The notes under the pieces were generated by a model. It saw only the letters and a list, made by a program, of their open reading frames with translations, did no database searches and was not told the origin of the DNA. Both the position numbers and the translations under genes were made by a program. A stretch of DNA of 14,570 nt from Nostoc sp. CHAB 5715 (GTDB lineage Bacteria; Cyanobacteriota; Cyanobacteriia; Cyanobacteriales; Nostocaceae). The DNA is taken from the NCBI RefSeq assembly GCF_020829685.1, contig NZ_JAIVFR010000048.1, positions 1-14,570 of the forward strand. The letters run 5' to 3'. Every line of letters begins with the position of its first letter. Position 1 is the stretch's first letter. Shown one piece after another: positions 1 through 7,325 of the stretch.

Positions 1-1
1 A

Positions 2-1312
2 GAGACTGGACAACGGGGCTATCTTCTCACGGGCAAAGAACGGTATCTAGAACCCTATCGCACTGCAACTAGCGAGATTACTCAGAAACTTAAAGCTCTG
101 CGCCAATTGACTGCGGATAACCCCAATCAACAGGGGCGGCTCGATCGCCTTGAACCCCTGATTGCCAAAAAACTAGTTTTGATGGAACAAGCGATTAACG
201 CCAGGAGCAAAAATTTAGAGTCGGCGCTGCAAATAGTTCAGACAGATCAGGGTCAGCAGATCATGGAGGACATCCGAATGGTTACTACAGCTATGGAGAA
301 CGAAGAGAATGAGTTGTTGAAACAGAGGTCGAGAGAGGCGAACATTAGCGCTCATCAAACAACTTTATTAACTATTTTTGGCAGCGTTATCGCTTCTGCG
401 ATCGTCGGTTTAGCAGCGATAATTACCAATCAAGAACTTGTAAAACGCAAGCGGATGGAAAATTCTCTGCAAAAAGCTCGTGATGAGTTAGAAATAGAAG
501 TTAACAAACGGACTGCCGAACTGAGAAACACTAACGAAGAATTGCAAACTGAAATTAATGAGCGCAAAAAGGCGGAGTCAGAGATTTTGCGCTTGAACGT
601 CCAGCTTGAGGGGCGAGTTGCAGAACGCACAGCACAACTCGAAGCCACTAATAAAGAGATGGAAGCATTTAGTTATTCTGTGTCTCACGATCTGCGGGCC
701 CCCTTGCGGAGCATCGACGGCTTTAGCCAAGCGCTACTAGAAGATTATAGTGATAACCTCGACGCATTAGGTCAAAACTACCTCCAGCGAGTGCGTGCAG
801 CCACCCAGCGAATGGCACAACTGATCGATGATTTACTGAATCTGTCACGGCTGACGCGCAGTGAAATGCGACGTGAGGAGGTTGATCTGAGCGCACTGGT
901 GGAGGCGATCGCTACAGAGTTGCACAAAACACAACCAGAACGCCAAGTAGAGTTTGTCATTACACCAGGATTGGTTGCCAATGGTGATGCTCATCTGTTA
1001 AAGATCGTGCTAGAAAACCTGCTGGGTAATGCGTGGAAGTTTACAGGAAAAAATCAAAAAGCACACATAGAATTTGGGCTTTTGCAGCAAGATGACACCC
1101 ATGTGTATTTTGTCCGTGATGATGGCACAGGCTTCGATATGGCCTATATTGACAAACTTTTCGGTGCTTTTCAGCGCCTGCACGCCATGACTGAGTTTGA
1201 AGGCACTGGCATCGGACTAGCTACTGTGCAGCGGATTGTCCACCGTCATGGTGGCCGTGTCTGGGCTCAAAGTGCAGTAGAGCAAGGCGCAACATTTTAC
1301 TTCACCCTTTAA
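2..1312 (+). CDS. CHASE3-domain sensor histidine kinase, 5' end outside window
   Basis: This is a membrane sensor kinase that autophosphorylates on His and passes phosphate to a response regulator. The reading frame is open from base 2, and its first residues, [19 protein letters not shown], are the hallmark of a CHASE3 extracytoplasmic sensor domain. The gene therefore starts outside the window, and the TTG at 107 is not the real start. A hydrophobic segment ([20 protein letters not shown]) is encoded near 360-420. A charged coiled-coil linker follows to about 660. The H-box [10 protein letters not shown] has its phosphoacceptor His codon at 686-688. The N-box [10 protein letters not shown] lies near 1012-1040, then DDGTGFDM and [13 protein letters not shown] (G boxes). 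All ATP-binding motifs are intact. The Rcp1-like regulator starts 19 bp downstream and is the likely partner. The N-terminal transmembrane helix is missing only because of the window edge. The sensed signal cannot be inferred. Confidence 0.93.
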   Translation, partial: ETGQRGYLLTGKERYLEPYRTATSEITQKLKALRQLTADNPNQQGRLDRLEPLIAKKLVLMEQAINARSKNLESALQIVQTDQGQQIMEDIRMVTTAMENEENELLKQRSREANISAHQTTLLTIFGSVIASAIVGLAAIITNQELVKRKRMENSLQKARDELEIEVNKRTAELRNTNEELQTEINERKKAESEILRLNVQLEGRVAERTAQLEATNKEMEAFSYSVSHDLRAPLRSIDGFSQALLEDYSDNLDALGQNYLQRVRAATQRMAQLIDDLLNLSRLTRSEMRREEVDLSALVEAIATELHKTQPERQVEFVITPGLVANGDAHLLKIVLENLLGNAWKFTGKNQKAHIEFGLLQQDDTHVYFVRDDGTGFDMAYIDKLFGAFQRLHAMTEFEGTGIGLATVQRIVHRHGGRVWAQSAVEQGATFYFTL

Positions 1313-1331
1313 CTATAGGAGAACATACAAC

Positions 1332-1760
1332 ATGATTTTACTTGTAGAAGATAATCCTGACGATGAAGCGCTAACCCTACGCGCACTCAAGAAAAACAAT
1401 ATTTTGAACGAGGTAGTGGTGGCACGCGATGGGGTGGAAGCCCTAGATTATCTCTTTGGTAAAGGTGTATACGCCGAGCGCGACATGAGCGTTATGCCGA
1501 ATCTCATCCTCCTAGATTTGAAGTTGCCTAAAATGGATGGTTTGGAAGTTTTGCGAAACCTGCGGGCCGACGACAGAACAAGAATCCTTCCCGTCGTCAT
1601 TCTCACCTCCTCTAAAGAGGAGCAAGACTTAATCAATGGTTACAGCTTGGGTGCTAACAGCTATGTTCGCAAACCAGTAGACTTTTCCCAATTCAGTGAA
1701 GCAGTGCGACAACTAGGGTTGTACTGGTTTGTCTTAAACGAACCACCGCCAAGGGTATAG
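1332..1760 (+). CDS. Single-domain response regulator, Rcp1-like
   Basis: This is a stand-alone CheY-type receiver of 142 residues with no output domain. The acidic pair is E6-D7, the phosphoacceptor is D62 in LILLDLKLPKMDG, the switch Thr is T92 (VILTSS) and the conserved Lys is K114 (VRKPVD). The N-terminal VEDNPDDEALTLRALKK and the GVEALDYLF segment match the family of cyanobacterial phytochrome regulator Rcp1, which dimerises and usually pairs with bacteriophytochrome-like kinases. An AGGAG at 1317-1321 sits 10 bp before the ATG. The gene follows the CHASE3 kinase by 19 bp, so the two are very likely cotranscribed and cognate. Its phosphorylated form may pass phosphate on to another protein or regulate by protein contact; the sequence does not say which. 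Confidence 0.93.
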   Translation: MILLVEDNPDDEALTLRALKKNNILNEVVVARDGVEALDYLFGKGVYAERDMSVMPNLILLDLKLPKMDGLEVLRNLRADDRTRILPVVILTSSKEEQDLINGYSLGANSYVRKPVDFSQFSEAVRQLGLYWFVLNEPPPRV

Positions 1761-1882
1761 CTTACCAAAGAAGGCAGGGGGAAAGAAGTATGAATAAAAA
1801 CTTTAGTTCTGGGTCATTTCCCAGTTTAAAAGAAGAATTGCATCAAAGGTCAAGTGCCACGAGATACAAAGTGTCCATGATC

Positions 1883-1907
1883 AACCCCACGTTTTTAAAA
1901 GTGGGTT
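1883..1907. repeat. Intergenic hairpin CCCAC...GTGGG
   Basis: An inverted repeat (AACCCCAC, then GTTTTTAAAA, then GTGGGTT, with one bulged C) lies between the Rcp1-like gene and the receiver-kinase gene. It is followed by a pyrimidine-rich stretch (CCTCCTACCTCCTGCC), a type of filler common between Nostoc genes. It could end the upstream transcript, but it lacks a convincing T-run. A 41-codon frame from ATG 1790 runs through it and shows no recognisable domain. Confidence 0.45.
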
Positions 1908-1970
1908 CCCACTGAGCCTCCTACCTCCTGCCCCCTGCCTCAAAAATATAAATGCAAAGCTGACTTTCTT

Positions 1971-2011
1971 AATTACGAATTACGAATTACGAATTACGAA
2001 TTACGAATTAC
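1971..2011. repeat. AATTACG heptamer tandem array (5.9 copies)
   Basis: There are five perfect copies of AATTACG plus six bases of a sixth copy. The array ends on the base just before the ATG at 2012. It belongs to the heptanucleotide short tandemly repeated repetitive (STRR) sequences known from heterocystous cyanobacteria. No Shine-Dalgarno sequence is possible inside the array. An in-frame TAA at 1970-1972 rules out a longer protein. A second heptamer array with the related unit AATTCAT lies at 13201-13228. Confidence 0.95.
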
Positions 2012-3049
2012 ATGGGTATACCACTGCGCGTATTACTTGTTGAGGATTCAGAAGATGACGCTTTGTTGATACTGCGTGAACTGCAACGTGGTGGCTATCA
2101 AGTAACCTTTGAACGGATTGATACACCCACAGCCATGAAAGCTGCGATCGCAGATCAAACATGGGATATCGTTATCTGCGATTATTCCATGCCCACCTTT
2201 AGCGCCCCTGCTGCATTGAAGCAAGTCAAGGAAAGTGGACTTGACTTGCCATTTATTATTGTCTCAGGAACTATCGGTGAAGATACCGCAGTAGCTGCCA
2301 TGAAAGCTGGTGCCCATGACTACATTATCAAAGGCAATTTAGCGCGACTTATCCCTGCTGTTGCCCGCGAGTTGCGTGAGGCACAGGTGAGACGGGAGCG
2401 CAAGCAAGCAGAGGAGCAGATTAAAGCATCGCTTCAAGAAAAAGAGGTGCTATTGAAAGAAATTCATCATCGGGTAAAAAATAATTTACAGATTATTTCT
2501 AGTCTGCTCAACCTGCAAGCAGAGTATCTTAAGGACAATCAAGCCCTTGAGGTATTCAAAGATAGCCAGAACCGGATTGAATCAATGGCTCTGATCCACG
2601 AGAAACTATATCAATCTCAAGACTTGGCAAAAATTAATTTTGCTGACTATATCCAAGATTTAGTAACTAATTTATTTTATTCATACAACGTTAATTCCAG
2701 TGCGATTAGCTTGAAAATGAACGTTGAGGAAGTTTTTCTAGTCATTGATGCAGCTATTCCTTGCGGCTTGATTATCAATGAACTTATTTCAAATTCTTTA
2801 AAATATGCCTTTCCCCAAAGAGAACCGGGAGAAATTTGTATTGAATTTTGCTCCCTAGAAGCAAATGTGTTTACACTTACTATCAGTGATAATGGTGTCG
2901 GTTTGGCCCAAGATTTTGACTTTCAAACTACAGAATCATTAGGTTTGCGATTAGTCAAAGGTCTAACACATCAGCTACAAGGCAATATCGATTTTATCAG
3001 CGATAATGGAGTAAAGTATAAAATTATATTTGCGACGAAAAGTTTATAA
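2012..3049 (+). CDS. Receiver-HisKA_2 hybrid histidine kinase
   Basis: This is a soluble two-component protein of 345 residues that receives phosphate on an N-terminal receiver and carries its own kinase module. The receiver (about 5-120) has acidic residues E11-D12, phosphoacceptor D57 (VICDYSMP) and K107, here followed by Gly rather than the usual Pro. A short coiled coil (125-145) leads to a HisKA_2 dimerisation domain with [20 protein letters not shown]; the phosphoacceptor is H152 or H153. The ATPase domain follows, with N-box [14 protein letters not shown] (about 253-266), DNGVGL and [10 protein letters not shown]. There is no membrane segment. The ATG directly abuts the heptamer array and no ribosome-binding site is visible. 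The next gene starts 21 bp downstream, so both probably share a transcript. It likely acts mid-relay, between the CHASE3 pair and the c-di-GMP protein; that placement is inference. Confidence 0.92.
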   Translation: MGIPLRVLLVEDSEDDALLILRELQRGGYQVTFERIDTPTAMKAAIADQTWDIVICDYSMPTFSAPAALKQVKESGLDLPFIIVSGTIGEDTAVAAMKAGAHDYIIKGNLARLIPAVARELREAQVRRERKQAEEQIKASLQEKEVLLKEIHHRVKNNLQIISSLLNLQAEYLKDNQALEVFKDSQNRIESMALIHEKLYQSQDLAKINFADYIQDLVTNLFYSYNVNSSAISLKMNVEEVFLVIDAAIPCGLIINELISNSLKYAFPQREPGEICIEFCSLEANVFTLTISDNGVGLAQDFDFQTTESLGLRLVKGLTHQLQGNIDFISDNGVKYKIIFATKSL

Positions 3050-3070
3050 AAATATAAGTTTAACAAAATC

Positions 3071-5545
3071 ATGAAGCCAATAAATATATTAGTTGTTGAA
3101 GATGAAATTATTGTAGCAATGGATATACAAAGTCGGCTAAGAAAATTTGGATACACTGTTCTTGGGCTTGCCGATTCTGGAGAAGAAGCAATTAAAAAAG
3201 CAGCAAATGATTCTCTAGATTTAGTTCTAATGGATATCCATCTTAAAGGAAAAATGGACGGTGTGGAAGCCGCTCAGATAATTCATAATATTTTTAAGGT
3301 TCCAGTAATATATCTTACTGCTAATGCAGATGAATCAACATTGAATCGAGCCAAAGAAACAGAGCCGTTTGGCTACATTCTCAAGCCTTTCAAAGAAAAG
3401 GAATTAAAGTTCACTATTGAAATTACACTTTCCAAACATCGAACGGAAAAAAAAATAAAAAAAAATGAACAATGGCTGACTGCTGTACTTAAAAGTATTG
3501 GAGATGCTGTAATTACTAGCGACGAATCTGGAACTGTAACTTTTATGAACCCTATTGCAGAGGAACTGACGGGTTGGAATTATTCAGATGCATTTGGTAA
3601 AGAAGTAACAGAAATATGCAAGATTGCTCATGAAGAAACTCGGATGAGAATTGAAAGTCCGATCAGGCAAGTCCTTCAGTCTGGCGTTACTGTCGGTCTA
3701 CCAGAACAAACGATACTTATTGCTAAAAACGGTGCAGAAATCCCAATTGATGATAGCGTTGCAGCGATTAAAGATGACAACGGTAACATTACAGGTGCAG
3801 TTTGCGTTTTTCAGGATATCACTGAGCGTAAGCAGATATTGGAGGCACTAGCGCGTCGCCAGCAAGAATTCAAAGCACTAGTTGAAAATGCACCTGATAT
3901 TATTTCCAGATTTAACGCTCAATTGCGCTACGTTTACGTTAATCCAGTTATTGAAAAGGTTACAGGAATATCAGCCGAAACATTTATCGGCAAAACAAAC
4001 GCAGAGTTAAATTTGCCAGAAGAATTTTGTCGGATATGCGATCGCAAGCTTGGGCAAGTTTTTCAAACTAAGCAAGAAACCGAGTTTGAATGCAGTTTAG
4101 CGATCGCTCAAGAAACAAAACATTATTATACCCGTCTTGTGCCTGAATTGGCTAGCGATGGCTTGGTATATTTTGTTTTGAGTATCGCTCGCAACATTAC
4201 TGCTCTAAAACTTGCAGAGGCGCAATTAATTTATGACGCTTTTCATGATATGCTAACCGGTCTGCCAAACCGCGCCTTATTTATGGAACGGCTAGAACGG
4301 GCGCTAATGCTGACAAAACGACGTGCGGATTATACATTTGCTGTTCTCTTTCTAGACCTAGATCGCTTCAAAGTTGTCAACGACAGTCTTGGCTATACAA
4401 TTGGTGACCAACTACTAACTGCCCTTGCTCGCAGACTGGAGAACTGTCTGCGGGGTGGAGACACAGTTGCCCGTCTAGGGGGAGATGAGTTTACAATTTT
4501 GCTTGAGGATCTCAATAACATCAATGACGTAACTAGCGTAGTGGAGCGGATACACGAAGCTCTAACATCTGCATTCCAACTCAGCGGGTACGAGGTATTT
4601 ACCACCGTCAGTATTGGCATCGCCTTTAGTAAAAGTACTTACAACCGACCGGAGGAACTGCTGCGCGATGCTGACATTGCCATGTATCGGGCTAAGGCAT
4701 TCGGTAAAGCACGCCATGAGATATTTGACTCAAGCATGTACAGGCAAGTAACGAAGTTATTAGAGTTAGAGATGGATCTACGGCGGGCAATTGAACGCCA
4801 AGAGTTTCAGGTTTACTACCAGCCAATTGTGTTGTTAGAAACTTACAAAATTATTGGTTTTGAGGCTCTCGTTCGCTGGCAGCACCCGGAACAGGGATTA
4901 GTTTCTCCAGACAACTTTATTCCACTAGCAGAAGAAACTGGCTTGATTATCCCTATTGGTTATTGGGTACTGAGCGAGGCTTGTCGGCAGATGCGTGCTT
5001 GGCAAATACAATTTCCTAGTGACCCACCCTTGACAATCAGTGTAAATCTTTCTACTAAACAGTTCTCCCAACCCGGACTAATTGAGCAAATTACCCAAAT
5101 TATGCAAGAGACTGGTCTGGAAGGCAATAATTTAAAGCTGGAGATTACCGAAAGCGTACTGATGGAAAATATTCAATCAGCAACTTTTATGCTCTTGCAA
5201 CTGCAACAGATGAATATCCAATTACACTTAGATGATTTTGGCATAGGCTATTCATCTTTGAGTTACCTGCACCGCTTTCCAAGTAATGCCTTAAAGATTG
5301 ATCGTTCTTTTGTTACTAAGATTGGTGCTAACGGAGAAAACTTGGAGATTGTTCAAGCGATCATCACCCTAGCCCAGAGTCTAAATATAGATGTAATAGC
5401 AGAGGGCGTAGAAACTATAGAGCAACTGGCACTACTTAGAGCCATGAAATGCAAGTACGCACAGGGATATTTTTTCTCCCAACCCCTGGATAGCAAGTCG
5501 ATAGAGACATTAATTGCATCTGGCATTCAGCCAAGACAAGGATAG
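3071..5545 (+). CDS. Receiver-PAS-PAS-GGDEF-EAL c-di-GMP synthase/hydrolase
   Basis: This is an 824-residue protein that could both make c-di-GMP from GTP and hydrolyse it to pGpG. The receiver (5-120) has E10-D11, phosphoacceptor D55, T83 and K105-P106. Two PAS domains follow, about 135-255 (ending in FQDITERKQ) and 262-380. The GGDEF domain (about 387-550) has an intact GGDEF at 470-474 and an RGGD inhibitory I-site at 461-464, the correct five residues upstream. The EAL domain (about 560-815) has E598-A-L, NLSTKQF, EITES, D721-D722-F-G and EGVE, so phosphodiesterase activity is likely. No membrane segment is visible. It lies 21 bp behind the receiver-kinase gene, its probable phosphodonor. 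Base composition is lower in GC in the first 600 bp than in the GGDEF-EAL half. The ATG at 3071 is well placed before the receiver. Confidence 0.95.
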   Translation: MKPINILVVEDEIIVAMDIQSRLRKFGYTVLGLADSGEEAIKKAANDSLDLVLMDIHLKGKMDGVEAAQIIHNIFKVPVIYLTANADESTLNRAKETEPFGYILKPFKEKELKFTIEITLSKHRTEKKIKKNEQWLTAVLKSIGDAVITSDESGTVTFMNPIAEELTGWNYSDAFGKEVTEICKIAHEETRMRIESPIRQVLQSGVTVGLPEQTILIAKNGAEIPIDDSVAAIKDDNGNITGAVCVFQDITERKQILEALARRQQEFKALVENAPDIISRFNAQLRYVYVNPVIEKVTGISAETFIGKTNAELNLPEEFCRICDRKLGQVFQTKQETEFECSLAIAQETKHYYTRLVPELASDGLVYFVLSIARNITALKLAEAQLIYDAFHDMLTGLPNRALFMERLERALMLTKRRADYTFAVLFLDLDRFKVVNDSLGYTIGDQLLTALARRLENCLRGGDTVARLGGDEFTILLEDLNNINDVTSVVERIHEALTSAFQLSGYEVFTTVSIGIAFSKSTYNRPEELLRDADIAMYRAKAFGKARHEIFDSSMYRQVTKLLELEMDLRRAIERQEFQVYYQPIVLLETYKIIGFEALVRWQHPEQGLVSPDNFIPLAEETGLIIPIGYWVLSEACRQMRAWQIQFPSDPPLTISVNLSTKQFSQPGLIEQITQIMQETGLEGNNLKLEITESVLMENIQSATFMLLQLQQMNIQLHLDDFGIGYSSLSYLHRFPSNALKIDRSFVTKIGANGENLEIVQAIITLAQSLNIDVIAEGVETIEQLALLRAMKCKYAQGYFFSQPLDSKSIETLIASGIQPRQG

Positions 5546-5629
5546 CGTTAGGGACTTGCAAGTAAAAAAATATCCCATCGCTTTTAGTGTAAAAATGGAA
5601 TTGTTCTTCAAAGTTTTGGAATGGGCGAA

Positions 5630-5940
5630 TTACAGCTATTTTCAGGTAAATAGACCACGCGGTAGGGGTTTAGCATTGCTCATTGGTGTCAACTTAACGT
5701 AAAAGCCATGTCCCGCAAGGAACTGAAGTTCCTTGCTAATAGCGAAAGTCATCTTAAGATGACTAAATATAGCCAAAAATCTTTAGTCTACTTCAGTAGA
5801 CTTTAGCTATTAGCCTTGAACTTTAGTTCTAGGCGGTTGAGTCAGCCAACAGATAAGCGATTTTTAGCTTAAGTTGACACCAATGAGCATTGCTAAACCC
5901 CTACGATAGATGTGGTTCAAATACATGAAAACTGCTGTAA
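5630..5940. mobile_element. Foldback (MITE-like) element with nested inverted repeats
   Basis: Three pairs of arms nest around one centre. The outer arms, 5630-5658 and 5912-5940, match at about 22 of 29 positions. The middle arms, 5662-5697 and 5869-5904, match at 35 of 36 and begin GTAGGGGTTTAGCA. The inner arms, 5720-5750 and 5799-5829, match at about 26 of 31. Inside lie a perfect 18-bp palindrome at 5748-5765 (AGTCATCTTAAGATGACT) and hairpins at 5718-5735 (AAGGAACT/AGTTCCTT) and 5785-5802 (AGTCTACT/AGTAGACT). No transposase frame and no clear target duplication are visible. The structure fits a non-autonomous foldback element or a large repetitive extragenic palindrome. The middle arms resemble a repeat I recall from other Nostoc intergenic regions, but that is memory only. 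Confidence 0.75.
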
Positions 5941-6023
5941 AATACCAGATGGTAAAGATACATTGAAAACAAAGCTTTAGTCGTTGGGCGATAAGTAGCT
6001 CAACCTTATGTAGCAGTCCTAAA

Positions 6024-6040
6024 TCATTTGTGAACAACAA
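6024..6040 (-). repeat. 17-bp terminator-associated repeat, copy 1
   Basis: TTGTTGTTCACAAATGA on the minus strand follows the terminator hairpin by one base. An identical copy lies at 8325-8341, also just behind a leftward terminator. The two hairpins themselves differ in sequence. Confidence 0.8.
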
Positions 6041-6041
6041 G

Positions 6042-6070
6042 AACCCTGGTTTCTTAAAGAAACCGGGGTT
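6042..6070 (-). terminator. Hairpin terminator of the coiled-coil gene
   Basis: The arms AACCCTGGTTTCTT and AAGAAACCGGGGTT pair over 14 positions with a single T/G mismatch. The hairpin begins on the last base of the leftward gene's stop codon. On the minus strand it is followed by TTCTTGTTGTT. Position and strength fit an intrinsic terminator. Confidence 0.7.
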
Positions 6071-6561
6071 TAGGCGGGTGATTGACTTTTTTTTTCTCCT
6101 TTGGCTCGTTCGCGTGTCAAGCTATCAATAGCATCACCCAAAGCAGTAGTAAGGCTATTGCGGGTTTGAGCGTGGTTATCCTGCTCAGTTTTCAAAGCTT
6201 GCAAGAGGCGATCGCGTTCTTTGATTACAGCGATGAGTTTAGCTTGCAATTCCTCTACAGATTTTAGTTGTTCTATTTCTTGTTGGATCGCTGTTACTGG
6301 TGTTCCAGCAGTCAGTGTCTCCATCTCAAGACAAGAGAGTTTATGCAAATCTGCCTTGAGGGATGCGATCGCCTGTTGGGCCAATTGGGCATCCGTGCGC
6401 CGTTGTTCTGCTTCTGTGTTGTAAAGCTGACGCCATTTTTGGGCGCTTTCCCAAGCAGCATCGCGATCGCTCTGAAGTCCCGCCATCTGCTCTTTGAGTG
6501 TCTGGATTTCTGTCAACCACTCTTGTGTTAAAGTTATCGTTTGATTAGTATTTTCAGCCAT
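6070..6561 (-). CDS. Small coiled-coil protein of unknown function
   Basis: This 163-residue cytoplasmic protein is rich in Glu, Gln, Lys, Ala and Leu. It has no signal peptide or membrane segment. Most of residues 10-150 reads as amphipathic helix with heptad-like spacing (LTEIQTLKEQMAGLQSDRDA, later AIQQEIEQLKSVEELQAKL), broken near the middle by ETLTAGTPVT. The ATG at 6559-6561 (MAENTNQTITLTQEWL) is preferred because AAGGG sits 6 bp upstream. A longer frame to 6615 adds 18 residues without a better ribosome-binding site. It is divergent from the TPR gene, with 171 bp between the starts, and ends in its own hairpin. Three HIP1 octamers lie inside, which suggests long residence in this genome. 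I do not recognise a family; a structural or scaffold role would be a guess. Confidence 0.8.
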   Translation of the reverse strand: MAENTNQTITLTQEWLTEIQTLKEQMAGLQSDRDAAWESAQKWRQLYNTEAEQRRTDAQLAQQAIASLKADLHKLSCLEMETLTAGTPVTAIQQEIEQLKSVEELQAKLIAVIKERDRLLQALKTEQDNHAQTRNSLTTALGDAIDSLTRERAKGEKKSQSPA

Positions 6562-6732
6562 TATTACCCTTATTCGTACTATAAAAGGACTAAAGTTACA
6601 TTTTTCGTCAATCAAAAAAGCATGATGGTTTCTTTTTTCATTAGAAAAAGAGTATTACTTTGATCCTAAAGACTGACCAATCCATATTGGCATCAAAAGT
6701 TTTTTAAAGTAACACCTCAGGCTCAGGTATTA
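6562..6732. promoter_or_regulatory. Divergent promoter region with a vestigial leader
   Basis: This AT-rich spacer separates the divergent coiled-coil and TPR genes. A short frame from ATG 6622 (MMVSFFIRKRVLL, then TGA at 6661-6663) lies in the same frame as the TPR gene, with a second stop (TAA) at 6667-6669. From 6670 the frame is open into the TPR protein, and its last part, VTPQAQVLVAQ, looks like the end of a signal peptide. It may be the remains of a former N-terminus. An AT-rich hairpin, TCTTTTT/AAAAAGA, overlaps it. Confidence 0.4.
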
Positions 6733-7323
6733 GTGGCGCAAGCCAAAAACCCAGAGTTAAAGCAACTACTAGAAGAAGGACGGAGGTTAGTGGATACGGG
6801 CGATTATGGTGCTGCGATCGCAGTTTATCAGCAAGCAGCTAGGCTAGATGCCAAAAATGCTAAAATTCATTCAGGTATTGGGTATTTATACGCTCAACAG
6901 GGAAATTACCGGGCGGCATTAACAGCTTATCGTCGTGCGATCGCCATCAACCCTAACAATAGTGATTTTTACTACGCGGTGGGTTACATTAAAGCGAATT
7001 TGGGCGACACGCGTGGGGCAAAAGAAGGCTACCGTCGGGCCATACAGCTGAACCGTAACAATGTTAACGCCTATTTAGGATTGGCTGTAACGCAATCTCG
7101 TATGGGAGACTATACTGCTGCTAGCTGGGCATACCAACAAGCAATCGACTTGGATAAGAACAACGCCCAGACTTATGAGTTAATGGGTTCCATGTATAAA
7201 CAGCGCCGACAAACCAAACAAGCCAACAGCTTGCTTCAGAAAGCCCGTGACTTGTACAAGCGGCGTAATGACTCAGATGGCGTCAACAGAGTAGAAGCCA
7301 TGCTGCGACAGTTAGGAGGATGA
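6733..7323 (+). CDS. TPR-repeat protein, possibly missing its signal peptide
   Basis: This 196-residue protein consists almost entirely of tetratricopeptide repeats, a helical scaffold for protein contacts. Five repeats of 34 residues run from about residue 6 to 175; the clearest are KIHSGIGYLYAQQGNYRAAL and NAYLGLAVTQSRMGDYTAAS. Each has the W/G/Y/A-type consensus, and several end in the usual NPNN-like turn. The only usable start is GTG 6733, with a weak AGG 5 bp upstream. The codons before it (VTPQAQVLVAQ) read like a signal-peptide cleavage region, but stops at 6661 and 6667 and the lack of a hydrophobic core prevent a complete one. The protein may therefore be cytoplasmic, or the gene damaged at its 5' end. 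The stop is 2 bp from the stop of the opposing ABC gene. The partner is unknown. Confidence 0.82.
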   Translation: MAQAKNPELKQLLEEGRRLVDTGDYGAAIAVYQQAARLDAKNAKIHSGIGYLYAQQGNYRAALTAYRRAIAINPNNSDFYYAVGYIKANLGDTRGAKEGYRRAIQLNRNNVNAYLGLAVTQSRMGDYTAASWAYQQAIDLDKNNAQTYELMGSMYKQRRQTKQANSLLQKARDLYKRRNDSDGVNRVEAMLRQLGG

Positions 7324-7325
7324 GG

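Larger units (their letters stand above)
5546..6069. other. Gene-free interval, mostly foldback element
   Basis: No convincing gene is present on either strand. Most of the interval is a long inverted-repeat element (5630-5940). The right part, 5941-6041, is plain AT-rich sequence followed by the repeat-tailed terminator of the leftward gene. A 62-codon frame that overlaps the end of the GGDEF-EAL gene and runs into the left arm has no protein-like features. Confidence 0.8.

Noticed and set aside
1790..1915. 41-codon frame at ATG 1790 behind the Rcp1-like gene
   Set aside because: The frame crosses an intergenic hairpin and shows no conserved features; GGGGGAAAG upstream looks like a ribosome-binding site but is not enough.
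5514..5702. 62-codon plus-strand frame overlapping the GGDEF-EAL gene end
   Set aside because: It overlaps the end of a solid gene, runs into a repeat arm, and has no ribosome-binding site or domain.
1801..5832. Shared 11- to 12-mer ACTTTAGTTCT at about 1799 and 5820
   Set aside because: Several matches of this length are expected by chance in a window of this size.
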